Notes under the pieces: model-generated | The model's input: only the letters and a program-made list of their open reading frames with translations | What the model was told of the DNA's origin: nothing | Databases searched by the model: none | Shown here: positions 8,425 to 16,119 of the stretch, one piece after another | How the letters are laid out: the number at the start of each line of letters is the position of its first letter | Position numbering within the stretch: the stretch's first letter is position 1 | Translations under genes and position numbers: made by a program | Origin: CAYUNT01 sp964446285 | GTDB lineage: Bacteria > Sumerlaeota > Sumerlaeia > SLMS01 > CAYUNT01 | Length of the DNA stretch: 18,111 nucleotides | Direction: 5' to 3' | Assembly (NCBI GenBank): GCA_964446285.1 | Contig: CAYUNT010000084.1 | Location: forward strand, 1-18,111

Positions 8425-8523
8425 CAAATCATCTCTCCAACAGGTTTAAACTATCCAATCGCATAAGAGGTGTGTCCAGCAAAAAGGGCGCATATTGATG
8501 CTGTCACATAAAGGCAGCGAAAC

Positions 8524-8600
8524 CCCGTCACTTCGTTCCATGTTCTGCATACACGAAAGCATCCCGGCCCGTTTTTGCAGAACATCGAACGCAATGAGGG
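8524..8600. repeat. Long imperfect inverted repeat between the peptidase gene and the prophage remnant
   Basis: The arm 8524-8549 (ending GTTCCATGTTCTGCA) matches the complement of 8576-8600 at all but about four positions, around a 26-base spacer. It sits at the boundary between the chromosomal peptidase gene and phage-derived genes. It may be a fold-back repeat (REP/MITE-like) or a scar of insertion. The rest of 8425-8632 holds no gene that I can support. Confidence 0.5.
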
Positions 8601-8632
8601 GGCAAAAGCCGTTCGAATTAGTAGGAGAGGTG

Positions 8633-9178
8633 TCAAGATGCGCCCCGGCAAAAACTCGGATTTTCGGATTCCTTCATCTGGAATTCATCCTGATCCTGAT
8701 CAGGCATTTGTGGGACTGCTTCCAGGTCCAGGACGGCTTGAGTGCGTTTCTGCACCTCCTCGAATCCCGGGCGAATCATCATCCACGGATCGCTCTCCCA
8801 TTCTGGCGGCGGCTCGATGATGTCCGGCGGCAGCGCCTCAAAGGCCACCTCGGCCTCCGCCAGCGCCTGGGCGGCGCGGTTGGCTACGCGGAAAGCGTCG
8901 CCGCGATTCACCGCCACCGCCGCATCAGTGAATCCGCTGGTGCGCTCAGAGAAATCGCTGAATTTTCCCTTCAGCGTGATGGGCTTGAGTTCGCGGTTGA
9001 GGATTTGCACGACCGGCTCAGGCGCGCCGGGATAAAACTCCTTGGAAATCTTCAGCCCCATGCGCTCCGCCAGTGCGCGCTCCGGCAGCGCCGTCCGTTC
9101 GAGCGACACCTCGACCAGCGGCTCAAACGGATTGAGCGGATTCGGATCAATCTGGCGCAGGCGGAGAGGATATGACAT
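8633..9178 (-). CDS. Phage tail/baseplate-like protein (prophage remnant)
   Basis: The 181-residue product begins MSYPLRLRQIDPNPLNPFEP and contains PVVQILNRELKPITLKGKF (about 56-74). That pattern resembles the front part of phage tail or baseplate proteins in which a short conserved strand (xITLxGxF/W) is followed by a helical region. The C-terminal third is acidic (PDQDQDEFQMKESE) and the frame then runs out into DNA with an inverted repeat, so the 3' end may be truncated. The start ATG lies one base after the stop of the upstream 65-residue gene, so the two are one transcription unit. The assignment rests on weak resemblance and on the phage-like MuF neighbour. It could equally be an uncharacterised phage accessory protein. 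Confidence 0.45.
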   Translation of the reverse strand: MSYPLRLRQIDPNPLNPFEPLVEVSLERTALPERALAERMGLKISKEFYPGAPEPVVQILNRELKPITLKGKFSDFSERTSGFTDAAVAVNRGDAFRVANRAAQALAEAEVAFEALPPDIIEPPPEWESDPWMMIRPGFEEVQKRTQAVLDLEAVPQMPDQDQDEFQMKESENPSFCRGAS

Positions 9179-9179
9179 G

Positions 9180-9377
9180 CTAATTTCCCATTATCCGAGA
9201 ATACCACTCTGGCTTTGCAAATAGCAAAAATGGCTCTAATTCCGAGGAATCCCCGCCTGCCGCCATTTTTGCAGCATCGTATATACGAAAAAACTCTTCT
9301 TCAGTCAGGGCATCACGGCCATCCAATTCGTCCATCTCGGTAGCCAGTGAATTCAGGGCCGTATCGTCAATGGTCAT
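9180..9377 (-). CDS. Small acidic protein, candidate partner/immunity of the MuF metallopeptidase
   Basis: This 65-residue protein has a very good ribosome site (AGGGGGG, 4 bases before the ATG at 9377). Its ATG overlaps the TGA that ends the extended MuF reading frame (ATGA at 9374-9377). It is strongly acidic, with 15 Asp/Glu against 5 Lys/Arg, and contains LTEEEFFRIYDAAKMAAGG. I recognise no family. In phage and prophage loci where MuF proteins carry toxin-like C-terminal domains, a small acidic gene directly downstream is often the immunity protein, and this is my inference here. Alternatively it is a small phage structural or chaperone protein, since a tail-like gene follows by one base. 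Confidence 0.7.
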   Translation of the reverse strand: MTIDDTALNSLATEMDELDGRDALTEEEFFRIYDAAKMAAGGDSSELEPFLLFAKPEWYSRIMGN

Positions 9378-10675
9378 TTTGCCCCCCTAAAGAGCTCTTC
9401 CGCTCTTATACACATATTATTGCCAGGCTCGTCGTATGCCATCAAGAGTTTTGCATGATCCAAATAGTAGGAATATGTTTCTGCCCAATACTCCTTTTTA
9501 TTTTTATTGGCCCTTTTTTAAACTGGAAGTCTCACAGATGATTTCCAGGCATCACTGATAATCGGATTCAAGGCGGGAAAGGCATCATTAATATGATGCG
9601 CAGCTTCATGTATAATACAGCGGCGCTGGGCTTCTGCCTGGTTTGGGGCCATCGCCATATAGCTTGCCGCAACGCCTATAGGCTTTTCTTCAAGTATAAC
9701 CCTAAACGGGTGCTTAATGCGAATCTCTTTGGTGATTTTGTTGAAATGCCCAGGGCATCCATCCAGCGTTGAACCAGAGAATGTTATTTTGCTGATTGGT
9801 TTTTTTGCAATTACTTCGCCTATGCCATGCTGCTTCAGCACAGCGAGCGAAGCGCGAATATCAGCGATGCTTATAGCATAGGGGGCGGACACAGATTCCA
9901 CGCCACTGAGATGCACAGGCCTGGTTGGTTCGTTCGGTAAATAATCCTGCCATTTCGATTTCGATATCTTATTATTGGCGGCTCTCCTTATGGCTTGGCG
10001 GGCGCGGTCTATCGTGAGTTGCGGCCGGCGAGTGGCGAGTTGCGCGGCGGCGTTTTGCTGATCCTTTTTCCAGCCGTCGCCCCAGCGTTCGCGCCAAAAC
10101 ACAATCCGCGAGCGGTCGTTTGGTCGGTTGGGCGGATATAAGAACGGCTTGCCACGCACGGGGTCCTCGAACGCCTCGTTGACCGGGCGGACGATATTTC
10201 CTGGGAGGGCGGCGATCTGGAGCGAGTCGAACGCCGTGCGCGAATCCATCGGCGTGATAAGGCGTTTCATCAGATCGTCCATATCCGCCTGGGCGGATTC
10301 CATGCCTCGCTGGGCGCGCTCGTTATAGCGGTGGACATATTCCGTGCGCACCAGGCGCAGGGCGTCCCAGCGCGAGGCGAGCACCGGCCCATTGCGCGAC
10401 GTGAGTCGCGACACGACGTCGTCAATGCTGGATTGTTTAAGCAGTTCTTCGGCGAGTGCGGCCTTGGCCCGCGCGATGGCGCGGGCGGTCCATCGGCTCG
10501 CCCCGGCGCGGTATCGCTGCTCGAGCAGCGTGCCGCCCGCCTCGCTCATGCGCAGGGCGGATTCCGCATCCAGGCGGGCAATTTCTCGGTCGCCGAACTG
10601 GCGGGCGAATGCGCGGATTTGCTCGCGCCAATCCGCCAGGAGCGCCTCATCCGCCGAATCCGCGCGCGTGGCCAA
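9374..10675 (-). pseudogene. MuF-type phage head protein fused to an HEAAH metallopeptidase domain, interrupted by an in-frame stop
   Basis: The continuous part (TTG 10675 to TAA 9518) gives 385 residues. Residues ~10-125 are helical and include the MuF-like RTEYVHRYNERAQRGM (110-125). A Pro-rich PPNRPNDRSRIVFWRERW (181-198) follows and resembles the end of phage minor head domains. The C-terminal part has a zincin motif HEAAH (356-360). The TAA at 9518-9520 is followed in the same frame by 47 sense codons, including EYWAETYSYY, up to a TGA at 9374-9376 that overlaps the next gene. That tail fits the third-ligand Glu of HExxH zincins (about 35 residues after HEAAH), so the stop probably inactivates the enzyme. 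The 5' end is also suspect: an in-frame stop lies at 10703-10705, inside transposase sequence, so the N-terminus was probably cut by the IS junction near 10670. Such fusions are known as MuF polymorphic toxins. Confidence 0.75.
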
Positions 10676-11576
10676 GGAGGCGGGCGAGAAACTCGGCGAA
10701 CTTCAAGAAGAGCGCGAGGCGCAATGGAACGAGCCTGTCTCGGGCGATCACAAGGTGGCCGCGCCCGAAATCGCCTGCGAGCGCCTGGTGATCGAGGCCG
10801 ACGCGACGGCGGTGCTCACGGTGAAAGGCGAAGAGAACAAAATGGTATATGTGGCCACGGCTTTCGACGCCTCGGCGCGCGGCGAAAAACAAGGCGGGCG
10901 GCCTTTCCTTGCCGAACGCCGCTACACGGCGAGCGCGGAAAACTTCGAGGACTTCGCGCCGCGGATTCTCGCGCTGGCGCACCGCATGGGCGCGCGCAAG
11001 GCGCGGCAAATTGCGTTTTTGGGCGACGGCGCGTCGTGCCTGTGGAACTGGGCCGAACAAAACCTGCCGCCCGCAACCGTGATGATCCAGGACCCGTGGC
11101 ATGTCTTTGACCGCCTCTCGAAATTGCTCGATGAACTGGGCAAAAAGGGCGAGGCAAAGACGGCGCGCCTGGGGCGATGGAAAGGTCTCATCCTCGCGGG
11201 CGAGGCTGTCGAAGTGATCGAAGAACTGCGCCAGATGCGCAAAGGGCGCCGCGGCGCCAAACGCAAACGCATCGAGGAGGAAATCCACTATCTGGAAAAC
11301 AGCCGCCATCGCATGGAGTATGCCCGCTGGCGCGCCGCGGGCTGGCCGATTGGCTCGGGTGCGATCGAGGGCACGTGCAAACACCTGGTGAAAGAACGAT
11401 ACAACCTGACCGGGGCGCGCTGGAAACGCAAACGGCTGCCTTTTGTGTTGTCGCTGCGGCTTTCGATCTTCAATAAAGAATGGGAAACCGACTGGAGCAG
11501 CGAGGCTCTTCGCCCCGCCGCCTGAAGCTCCACCCTCTCACGAATTCGGGAGATGCACCCCCACTGACAGGGGGGG
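10665..11576 (+). mobile_element. Remnant of an ISKra4-type insertion sequence (left part missing)
   Basis: The element carries only the C-terminal two thirds of a transposase. Its left edge lies around 10660-10680, where MuF coding on the other strand stops. The right edge is probably between 11530 and 11576, after the transposase stop, where GAATTCGGGAGATGCACCC (11540-11558) and a run of G (11572-11579) occur. With the left end lost, terminal repeats and target duplication cannot be defined. Confidence 0.6.
10671..11525 (+). pseudogene. ISKra4-family DDE transposase, 5'-truncated
   Basis: About 284 residues are visible, from AKEAGEKLGELQEEREAQW to the stop at 11523-11525. DDE-type residues are an Asp in IEADATAV (codon 10800-10802), an Asp in FLGDGASCLWNW (11025-11027) and a Glu in GSGAIEGTCKHLVKERY (11367-11369). 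MIQDPWHVFDRL and the C-terminal GARWKRKRLPFVLSLRLSIFNKEW also fit the ISKra4 family. Full-length members have roughly 150 more N-terminal residues, which are absent. The plus-strand frame is open further left to 10344, but that part lies antisense to the MuF gene and is not transposase. The element is therefore immobile unless helped in trans, and it probably deleted the 5' end of the MuF gene. Confidence 0.75.
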
Positions 11577-11676
11577 GCGCGCTTATCGCTTGCCCGGCGC
11601 AACTATAACTTCTATAAAGCCGGATGGTGGCGCGCCGGGGCTTCGAGCAGGGCCGCCGCAAACCCAAAATCCATTT

Positions 11677-11714
11677 TATGATTGCGTGATTCGCGGCAGC
11701 TGTAAGCGCGAATC
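11677..11714 (+). promoter_or_regulatory. Possible -10 element and palindrome in the ROK gene leader
   Basis: TATGAT at 11677-11682 could be a -10 box. It is followed by a perfect 8-bp inverted repeat, GATTCGCG (11688-11695) and CGCGAATC (11707-11714), with an 11-base loop. The hairpin ends 9 bases before the GAGGT ribosome site of the ROK gene. An operator or a leader hairpin are both possible. No good -35 was found. The remainder of 11577-11733 shows nothing else. Confidence 0.35.
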
Positions 11715-11733
11715 CCCGCATACGAGGTATATC

Positions 11734-12930
11734 ATGAGCCACTTTGATTTTCTGCTTATCGGTATCGACGGCGGAGCTACCGAGGTCAAGGCGCACCAGA
11801 TCATGCTTGAGGGTGACCCCAAAGCGCCTGTGTTCCGTTTGGGCGATCTCCAGGCGATGAAGAAATATGAGAAGGTTGGGGATTTTGTTCCCGTGCCCGT
11901 GGCGGATCAATTCCGCCAGCGTGATGAGGGCGCAATTCAGTTGACTGACCCCGAGCGCGAACAGGGGGATTTATATATCGAGGCCGCCGCACAGGTTGTG
12001 CGCGAAATCGTCAGCCTCGCAGACAGCGGGCGCGAAGTGCTGGTTGGCATGGGTATGCCGGGCCTGAAAACCCCGGACGGACGCGGAATTAACGTCATTA
12101 ATCACGGTCCGCGCATGCCGGAATTCCTCAACCGCCTGGAAAAGAAGCTGCGCGACTCCGACATCACACTCGTGAAACCCGTGGCGCGCCTCGGGAGCGA
12201 CGCAGACTACTGTGGCATAGGGGAAGAATTTGCCGAGGGCGGCGCGTTCCGGGGCGCGGAAAACGCTTACTACGCAGGTTTGGGGACGGGTGTTGCTGAC
12301 GCTATGAAGTTGCACGGCAAACTCGCCACGTTTGATTCGGCGAAAGAGTGGATTCAGAAGTCGTGGCAGATGACGTGCTCGCTCGGCGTGACGTTCGAAA
12401 AAGTAATTTCCGCCAAGTCGATGAATGGCCTCTACGCGAACCTGCTCGGGCGCGAAGGCGATATGCTCGTGAACGAAGGCCGTTTTCCGCAGGATGAGGC
12501 GGTCGAGGGGCGTCCGCTCGCGCAGTTCACGATGCACACGGTGGCGGCTGTGCTGGCCGAGTTGCTTTTTGAACGCATCCAGACGGTGGCCGCCGGGCGG
12601 CGGATGCTTTCGTGGCGCGGGCCGGCGTATCTGGCGCTCAATCCCGAACATCCGTTCCGCGGGACGCTGCTTGACCGCGTGGTGATTGGACAGCGGCTCG
12701 GGTTTGTCTATAGCGACGACCGCTATGTGGATGTGTTCCGGCGTCCGCTGCTTGCGTGCCTGGCGGAATTGATCTCGGCGCGGGGAGATTCAATGCTGCG
12801 GGCGCGGTATTTGAAACCGGGCGGCAAGGAACTGGCGGACGGCGTGGTGATTGGGTCGCGCCTGCGGGCCGCCCCGGCGATTGGCGCTGCCGTCGCCGCT
12901 TACGAAGCCGCGTTTGGGCAGGCTTCCTGA
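11734..12930 (+). CDS. ROK-family sugar kinase-like protein
   Basis: ROK proteins are ATP-dependent sugar kinases (glucokinase, N-acetylmannosamine kinase) or sugar-sensing repressors of the ASKHA fold. The 398-residue product has the first phosphate loop DGGATEVKA (12-20) and a SDADYCGIGE stretch (155-164) matching the ROK NDANAAALGE catalytic region, with the presumed base at Asp156. The second loop is YAGLGTGV (180-187), and a typical IGAAVAAYEAA C-terminus is present. It is longer than the usual ~300 residues, because of an insertion around residues 21-90. It lacks both an N-terminal DNA-binding domain and the CxCGxxGC zinc motif. This supports a divergent kinase rather than a repressor; the substrate is unknown. 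Start choice: ATG 11734 has GAGGT five bases upstream. An in-frame GTG-type start at 11443 would overlap the IS remnant. Confidence 0.75.
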   Translation: MSHFDFLLIGIDGGATEVKAHQIMLEGDPKAPVFRLGDLQAMKKYEKVGDFVPVPVADQFRQRDEGAIQLTDPEREQGDLYIEAAAQVVREIVSLADSGREVLVGMGMPGLKTPDGRGINVINHGPRMPEFLNRLEKKLRDSDITLVKPVARLGSDADYCGIGEEFAEGGAFRGAENAYYAGLGTGVADAMKLHGKLATFDSAKEWIQKSWQMTCSLGVTFEKVISAKSMNGLYANLLGREGDMLVNEGRFPQDEAVEGRPLAQFTMHTVAAVLAELLFERIQTVAAGRRMLSWRGPAYLALNPEHPFRGTLLDRVVIGQRLGFVYSDDRYVDVFRRPLLACLAELISARGDSMLRARYLKPGGKELADGVVIGSRLRAAPAIGAAVAAYEAAFGQAS

Positions 12931-12957
12931 TCGACTCAAGGCTTGAGGGTTTGCCGA

Positions 12958-14229
12958 GTGATTACTCGCATACAGGCTCTTGGCTTTCGCTGTCTTCGCT
13001 ACGTGGACCAGCGCTTGGGGGCGTTTCATGTGCTTGTTGGCCCGAACGCTTCCGGGAAGACTACTTTTCTCGATGTTGTGAGTTTTCTTGGCGCTCTTGT
13101 GTCGCGCGGGGTAGATGAGGCGATTGAAGAAAGAACCAATAACTTTCGCGATCTTGTCTGGGGCCGTACCGGTAATTCGTTCGAATTGGCCATAGAAGCA
13201 GATATTCCGAAACGGTTTCACAGCTATTTGGGTGATTCCCCATATAAGGATATTATCCGATATGAAGTGAAAATTGCATATAACAGCCAAACGAACCGCG
13301 TTGAAATTGAGCAGGAAACGGTGCTAATAGCCAACCGGAATGGAGATGAGAAAAAACGCGTTTCTCCCGATCTTTTTCCGTGCGAGGTCTTCGCTCCCCA
13401 AACAATAATGCATAGCCGTAAGGTATCCAAATACCGCAAGGTTGTGAACAAGACCCTAGAACGCAACGACAACTTTTATTCCGAATTCAAGCCGCCAAAA
13501 GGTGAAGGGGGATGGGCGCCATCATTCAAACTAGGCCCCCGAAAATCCGCCTTGGGCAATCTGCCCGCCGACCAGTCCAAACTGCAAATCGCATGGTGGC
13601 TGCGAACGCTGCTCACGGAAGGCGTGCAGCCTTTTGTGCTGAATAGCTTGCTAATGCGCAAGGCAAGCCCCCCTGGAAAAGGACGCGTCTTTCTGACAGA
13701 CGGGAGCAATCTTCCGTGGGTGGTGGAAACGCTTCTCCAGACGGTTCCTGAATTGTCGCAAGCATGGATAGAGCATCTGAGGACGGCCCTTCCCGATTTG
13801 AAGGGCATCCGGGTCGTTGAACGCCCGGACGATAAACACAAATATCTGATGTTAAAATATGATGAGGGCCTGGAAATACCATCCTGGATGGCCTCCGATG
13901 GAACCTTGCGGCTTCTTGCGCTTACGATTCCCGCGTATCTTCGCGATCTTTCGGGAGTGTATCTTATAGAAGAACCAGAAAATGGCATTCACCCGCGCGC
14001 CGTCGAAACGCTTTATCAATCGCTGCGTTCCGTATATGGCGCACAGATACTTCTGGCCACGCATTCACCGGTTATTTTGAGTTTGATTGAGCCTAAAGAA
14101 GTTTTGTGTTTTGCTAAAACGCCAATGGGAGAAACCAGCATCATTCTGGGAAGCGAACATCCGGCATTGCGTAATTGGAAAGGACAACAGAATCTGGGCG
14201 TGCTTTTCGCGGCAGGAGTCATGGGATGA
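12958..14229 (+). CDS. AAA ATPase (OLD-like, AAA_21 type), first gene of a putative defence pair
   Basis: This SMC/OLD-like ATPase has 423 residues from GTG 12958, which has GAGGG (12945-12949) eight bases upstream. A TTG at 12943 is the alternative. Motifs are Walker A GPNASGKT (28-35), an ABC-like signature ASDGTLRLLAL (312-322), Walker B VYLIEEPENGIHP (334-346) and the switch ATHSP (367-371). The region between them (about 60-300) lacks a long coiled coil, so this is not a full SMC. Proteins with this layout pair with a nuclease or TOPRIM partner in several anti-phage systems (PARIS, Septu, OLD-related). The downstream gene overlaps it by ATGA, so the two are surely translated together. 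Base composition is lower in GC than the ROK gene and the downstream glycosidase-like gene, consistent with horizontal gain. The role in defence is inferred from family and context only. Confidence 0.85.
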   Translation: MITRIQALGFRCLRYVDQRLGAFHVLVGPNASGKTTFLDVVSFLGALVSRGVDEAIEERTNNFRDLVWGRTGNSFELAIEADIPKRFHSYLGDSPYKDIIRYEVKIAYNSQTNRVEIEQETVLIANRNGDEKKRVSPDLFPCEVFAPQTIMHSRKVSKYRKVVNKTLERNDNFYSEFKPPKGEGGWAPSFKLGPRKSALGNLPADQSKLQIAWWLRTLLTEGVQPFVLNSLLMRKASPPGKGRVFLTDGSNLPWVVETLLQTVPELSQAWIEHLRTALPDLKGIRVVERPDDKHKYLMLKYDEGLEIPSWMASDGTLRLLALTIPAYLRDLSGVYLIEEPENGIHPRAVETLYQSLRSVYGAQILLATHSPVILSLIEPKEVLCFAKTPMGETSIILGSEHPALRNWKGQQNLGVLFAAGVMG

Positions 14230-14870
14230 AAGACCTTGTTGTTTTGACTCCGGGCAAAGATGATGAACATGCGCTGAGAGGGATTTTGTCGCGTCCGGAG
14301 GCAATTGGTATTCGGGCCATCTCTGTCGATTATTTCAGGCACCCCGAACATGATCCGGGCTGCCTAAATAATCCGGAGTTGATTCTGCAATCCCAGGCTC
14401 AGCTTTATCAGTTTGCCTTGATTCTTTTTGATCGCGAAGGCTGTGGGAATGAAGTTCCTGGCAAGGCTAAGGATTTGGAAAAGAAAGTTGAGGGCAAACT
14501 TTGCTGCGCAGGATGGGAGAATCGCGCAAGATGCGTTGTCATTGAGCCGGAACTGGAAATCTGGGTCTGGTCCGATTCGCCCCATGTGGATGAAGTTCTT
14601 GGCTGGAAAAATCATGATCCAGCATTGCGCCAATGGCTGAAAACGCATGGATGGACAGACGACGCCCGCTCAAAGCCGTCAAGGCCCAAAGAAGCATTTG
14701 AAGCCGCCCTTAGGGAAGTGCGTATGCCAAGGTCCTCATCATTATACGAATCCCTTGCCATGAAAGTTTCTTTTATGCGCTGCCAGGACTCTGCATTTTC
14801 GAGATTGTGCAAGATACTGATGGATTGGTTTCCACGGGCCAATTCTGAAACCTTATTGGTTAAAAAATGA
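14226..14870 (+). CDS. TOPRIM/DUF4276-like partner of the AAA ATPase
   Basis: The 214-residue product starts at ATG 14226, overlapping the ATPase stop as ATGA. An in-frame upstream start at 14175 would lie within the ATPase and is less likely. It begins with VVLTPGKDDEHALRGIL (5-21), which resembles the first strand and helix of TOPRIM-like domains. Next comes a hydrophobic strand with an acidic motif, LILFDREGCG (65-74), similar to the second TOPRIM acidic motif. A third conserved-looking motif IEPELEIWVW (106-115) recalls the E-x-E-x-W signature of DUF4276-type proteins. No transmembrane segment is visible. TOPRIM-type partners of AAA ATPases in anti-phage systems act as nucleases, for example the DUF4435 protein of PARIS. 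I infer a similar effector role; the exact family is not certain. Its stop overlaps the next ATG, again by ATGA. Confidence 0.65.
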   Translation: MKDLVVLTPGKDDEHALRGILSRPEAIGIRAISVDYFRHPEHDPGCLNNPELILQSQAQLYQFALILFDREGCGNEVPGKAKDLEKKVEGKLCCAGWENRARCVVIEPELEIWVWSDSPHVDEVLGWKNHDPALRQWLKTHGWTDDARSKPSRPKEAFEAALREVRMPRSSSLYESLAMKVSFMRCQDSAFSRLCKILMDWFPRANSETLLVKK

Positions 14871-16099
14871 CAAGGCCTCTTTTGGCGATAATGATCCTGA
14901 TACTTGTGTCATCTATTCATGCAGGAGGAAGAGGCATTATGCTGACCGGGCCGGTTGATTTTCCGACTACGCCGCCACTCGACTACGACAAAAGCCGGGG
15001 CGGAGGCGTGTATGGGCCGACGATCTGTGTCGATCCGGCGTTTGCCTATTACAAGACGCGTCCGCTGGCGGATATTTTTCGAGACATCCGGCTTAAAGGT
15101 TTTACCGCGGTCCATCTCGTCTCGATCGGCTCAGTGTCGCTCGCTGAAGAGCGGCGGTTTTGCACGGCGATCCGCAATGCGGGCCTTTCGCCTGTTTTGC
15201 GCGTCTATCCGCCGACGGATTTCGCCCTCTATGCGGCGCATCCCGCATGGCGTCAGAAGATGCTTGGCGGGTCGGACGGGCAGTTTTCGTGGAGGGTGTA
15301 TTTGTGCCCGAACGAACCGGATTTCGTGACGGCCTACTGCAATAAAATTGTGTCGCTCTTGCGGAATGCCAATTACGACGGCATTCAAATCACCGAGTTG
15401 TGGTTTGAGGAATGGGGCGGGCCGGAGGTGTCGCGCGGAGTCAAACGCGAGCATTACGCCTGCGTGTGCGATGCCTGCCGGGCCAAGTTCCAGGCGCAAA
15501 CAGGCGTGGACCCGGTGGCGCTGTTCGATACAACCAGTTCGTATTATTACCGCAAAACGGCCAATCAGGCGCTCTATCAGCAGTGGGTGGATTTTCGCGT
15601 GCAGTCGATTCAGAATTTCGGACAGGCGATTTGCACGGCGGTGCGGACGGCGTTTCCCGACACGAACATCAACGTCACGTATCTTTCGGATGCGCGTGTG
15701 GAGCCGGGGGCGGTGCGCGAATACCAGGCGAATGACCTCGACCGCATGGTGACGGAGTTCAATCCGCATATTTTGACGATCGAAGATGCCTGGCAGGATT
15801 GGCTCCAGCCGAATCTGCCGCCCACTTTCATCAACGATTATGCTGCCTATTACCGCGACCGGTTGAAGGCGCTGTCGCCGCAGTTGTTCGTCATGTCACA
15901 TGCCGACATCGGCTCGGATGATGTTTCGCGGCGGAGCTATCAATGGATTCAGGATTTTGCGAAGGCGACGGTTGATTGCGGTTTCCATGCGATGAGCGCG
16001 TATGAATGGAGCGTAAGTTCGATGACGGCGGAGAGCGGAAAGTCCGAAGAACCCGCGCCTCAGGAGAACCAAACTTCTGCGCAAGGCGATAGGCGTTAG
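14867..16099 (+). CDS. Secreted TIM-barrel glycoside hydrolase-like protein
   Basis: The 410-residue product has a signal peptide (MTRPLLAIMILILVSSIHAGG, cut probably after IHA) and is therefore exported. The body reads like the TIM barrel of putative glycoside hydrolases. LKGFTAVHLVSIGS (76-89) and LSPVLRVYPP (107-116) are early beta strands, and ITELWFEEWGG (175-185) offers a run of acidic residues that could supply a catalytic acid. CVCDACRAKF (199-208) resembles the Cys pair in related hypothetical hydrolases. The C-terminal ~30 residues are Ser/Glu/Gln-rich and unstructured. No experimentally defined family is certain. The start overlaps the TOPRIM-like gene by ATGA, and upstream carbohydrate context is provided by the ROK kinase gene. 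An internal ATG at 14939 is possible but would remove the signal peptide. Confidence 0.6.
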   Translation: MTRPLLAIMILILVSSIHAGGRGIMLTGPVDFPTTPPLDYDKSRGGGVYGPTICVDPAFAYYKTRPLADIFRDIRLKGFTAVHLVSIGSVSLAEERRFCTAIRNAGLSPVLRVYPPTDFALYAAHPAWRQKMLGGSDGQFSWRVYLCPNEPDFVTAYCNKIVSLLRNANYDGIQITELWFEEWGGPEVSRGVKREHYACVCDACRAKFQAQTGVDPVALFDTTSSYYYRKTANQALYQQWVDFRVQSIQNFGQAICTAVRTAFPDTNINVTYLSDARVEPGAVREYQANDLDRMVTEFNPHILTIEDAWQDWLQPNLPPTFINDYAAYYRDRLKALSPQLFVMSHADIGSDDVSRRSYQWIQDFAKATVDCGFHAMSAYEWSVSSMTAESGKSEEPAPQENQTSAQGDRR

Positions 16100-16119
16100 T
16101 TGAAGTCTTCTGGGGAATA

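Noticed and set aside
8495..9175. Plus-strand open frame of 226 codons
   Set aside because: It is antisense to the tail-like gene. The minus-strand frame has the better gene context (start one base after the upstream stop) and phage-like protein sequence.
9510..9525. Programmed frameshift at the A-run in the MuF gene
   Set aside because: The tail continues in the same frame after TAA, so a -1 or +1 slip would not rejoin it. A stop mutation or readthrough is the simpler reading.
10344..10670. N-terminal extension of the transposase frame to the left
   Set aside because: This part lies antisense to the MuF coding region, and its translation does not resemble a transposase.
12943..12958. TTG start for the AAA ATPase
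   Set aside because: It has no ribosome site at proper distance, while GTG 12958 has GAGGG eight bases upstream and begins right before the conserved N-terminal strand.
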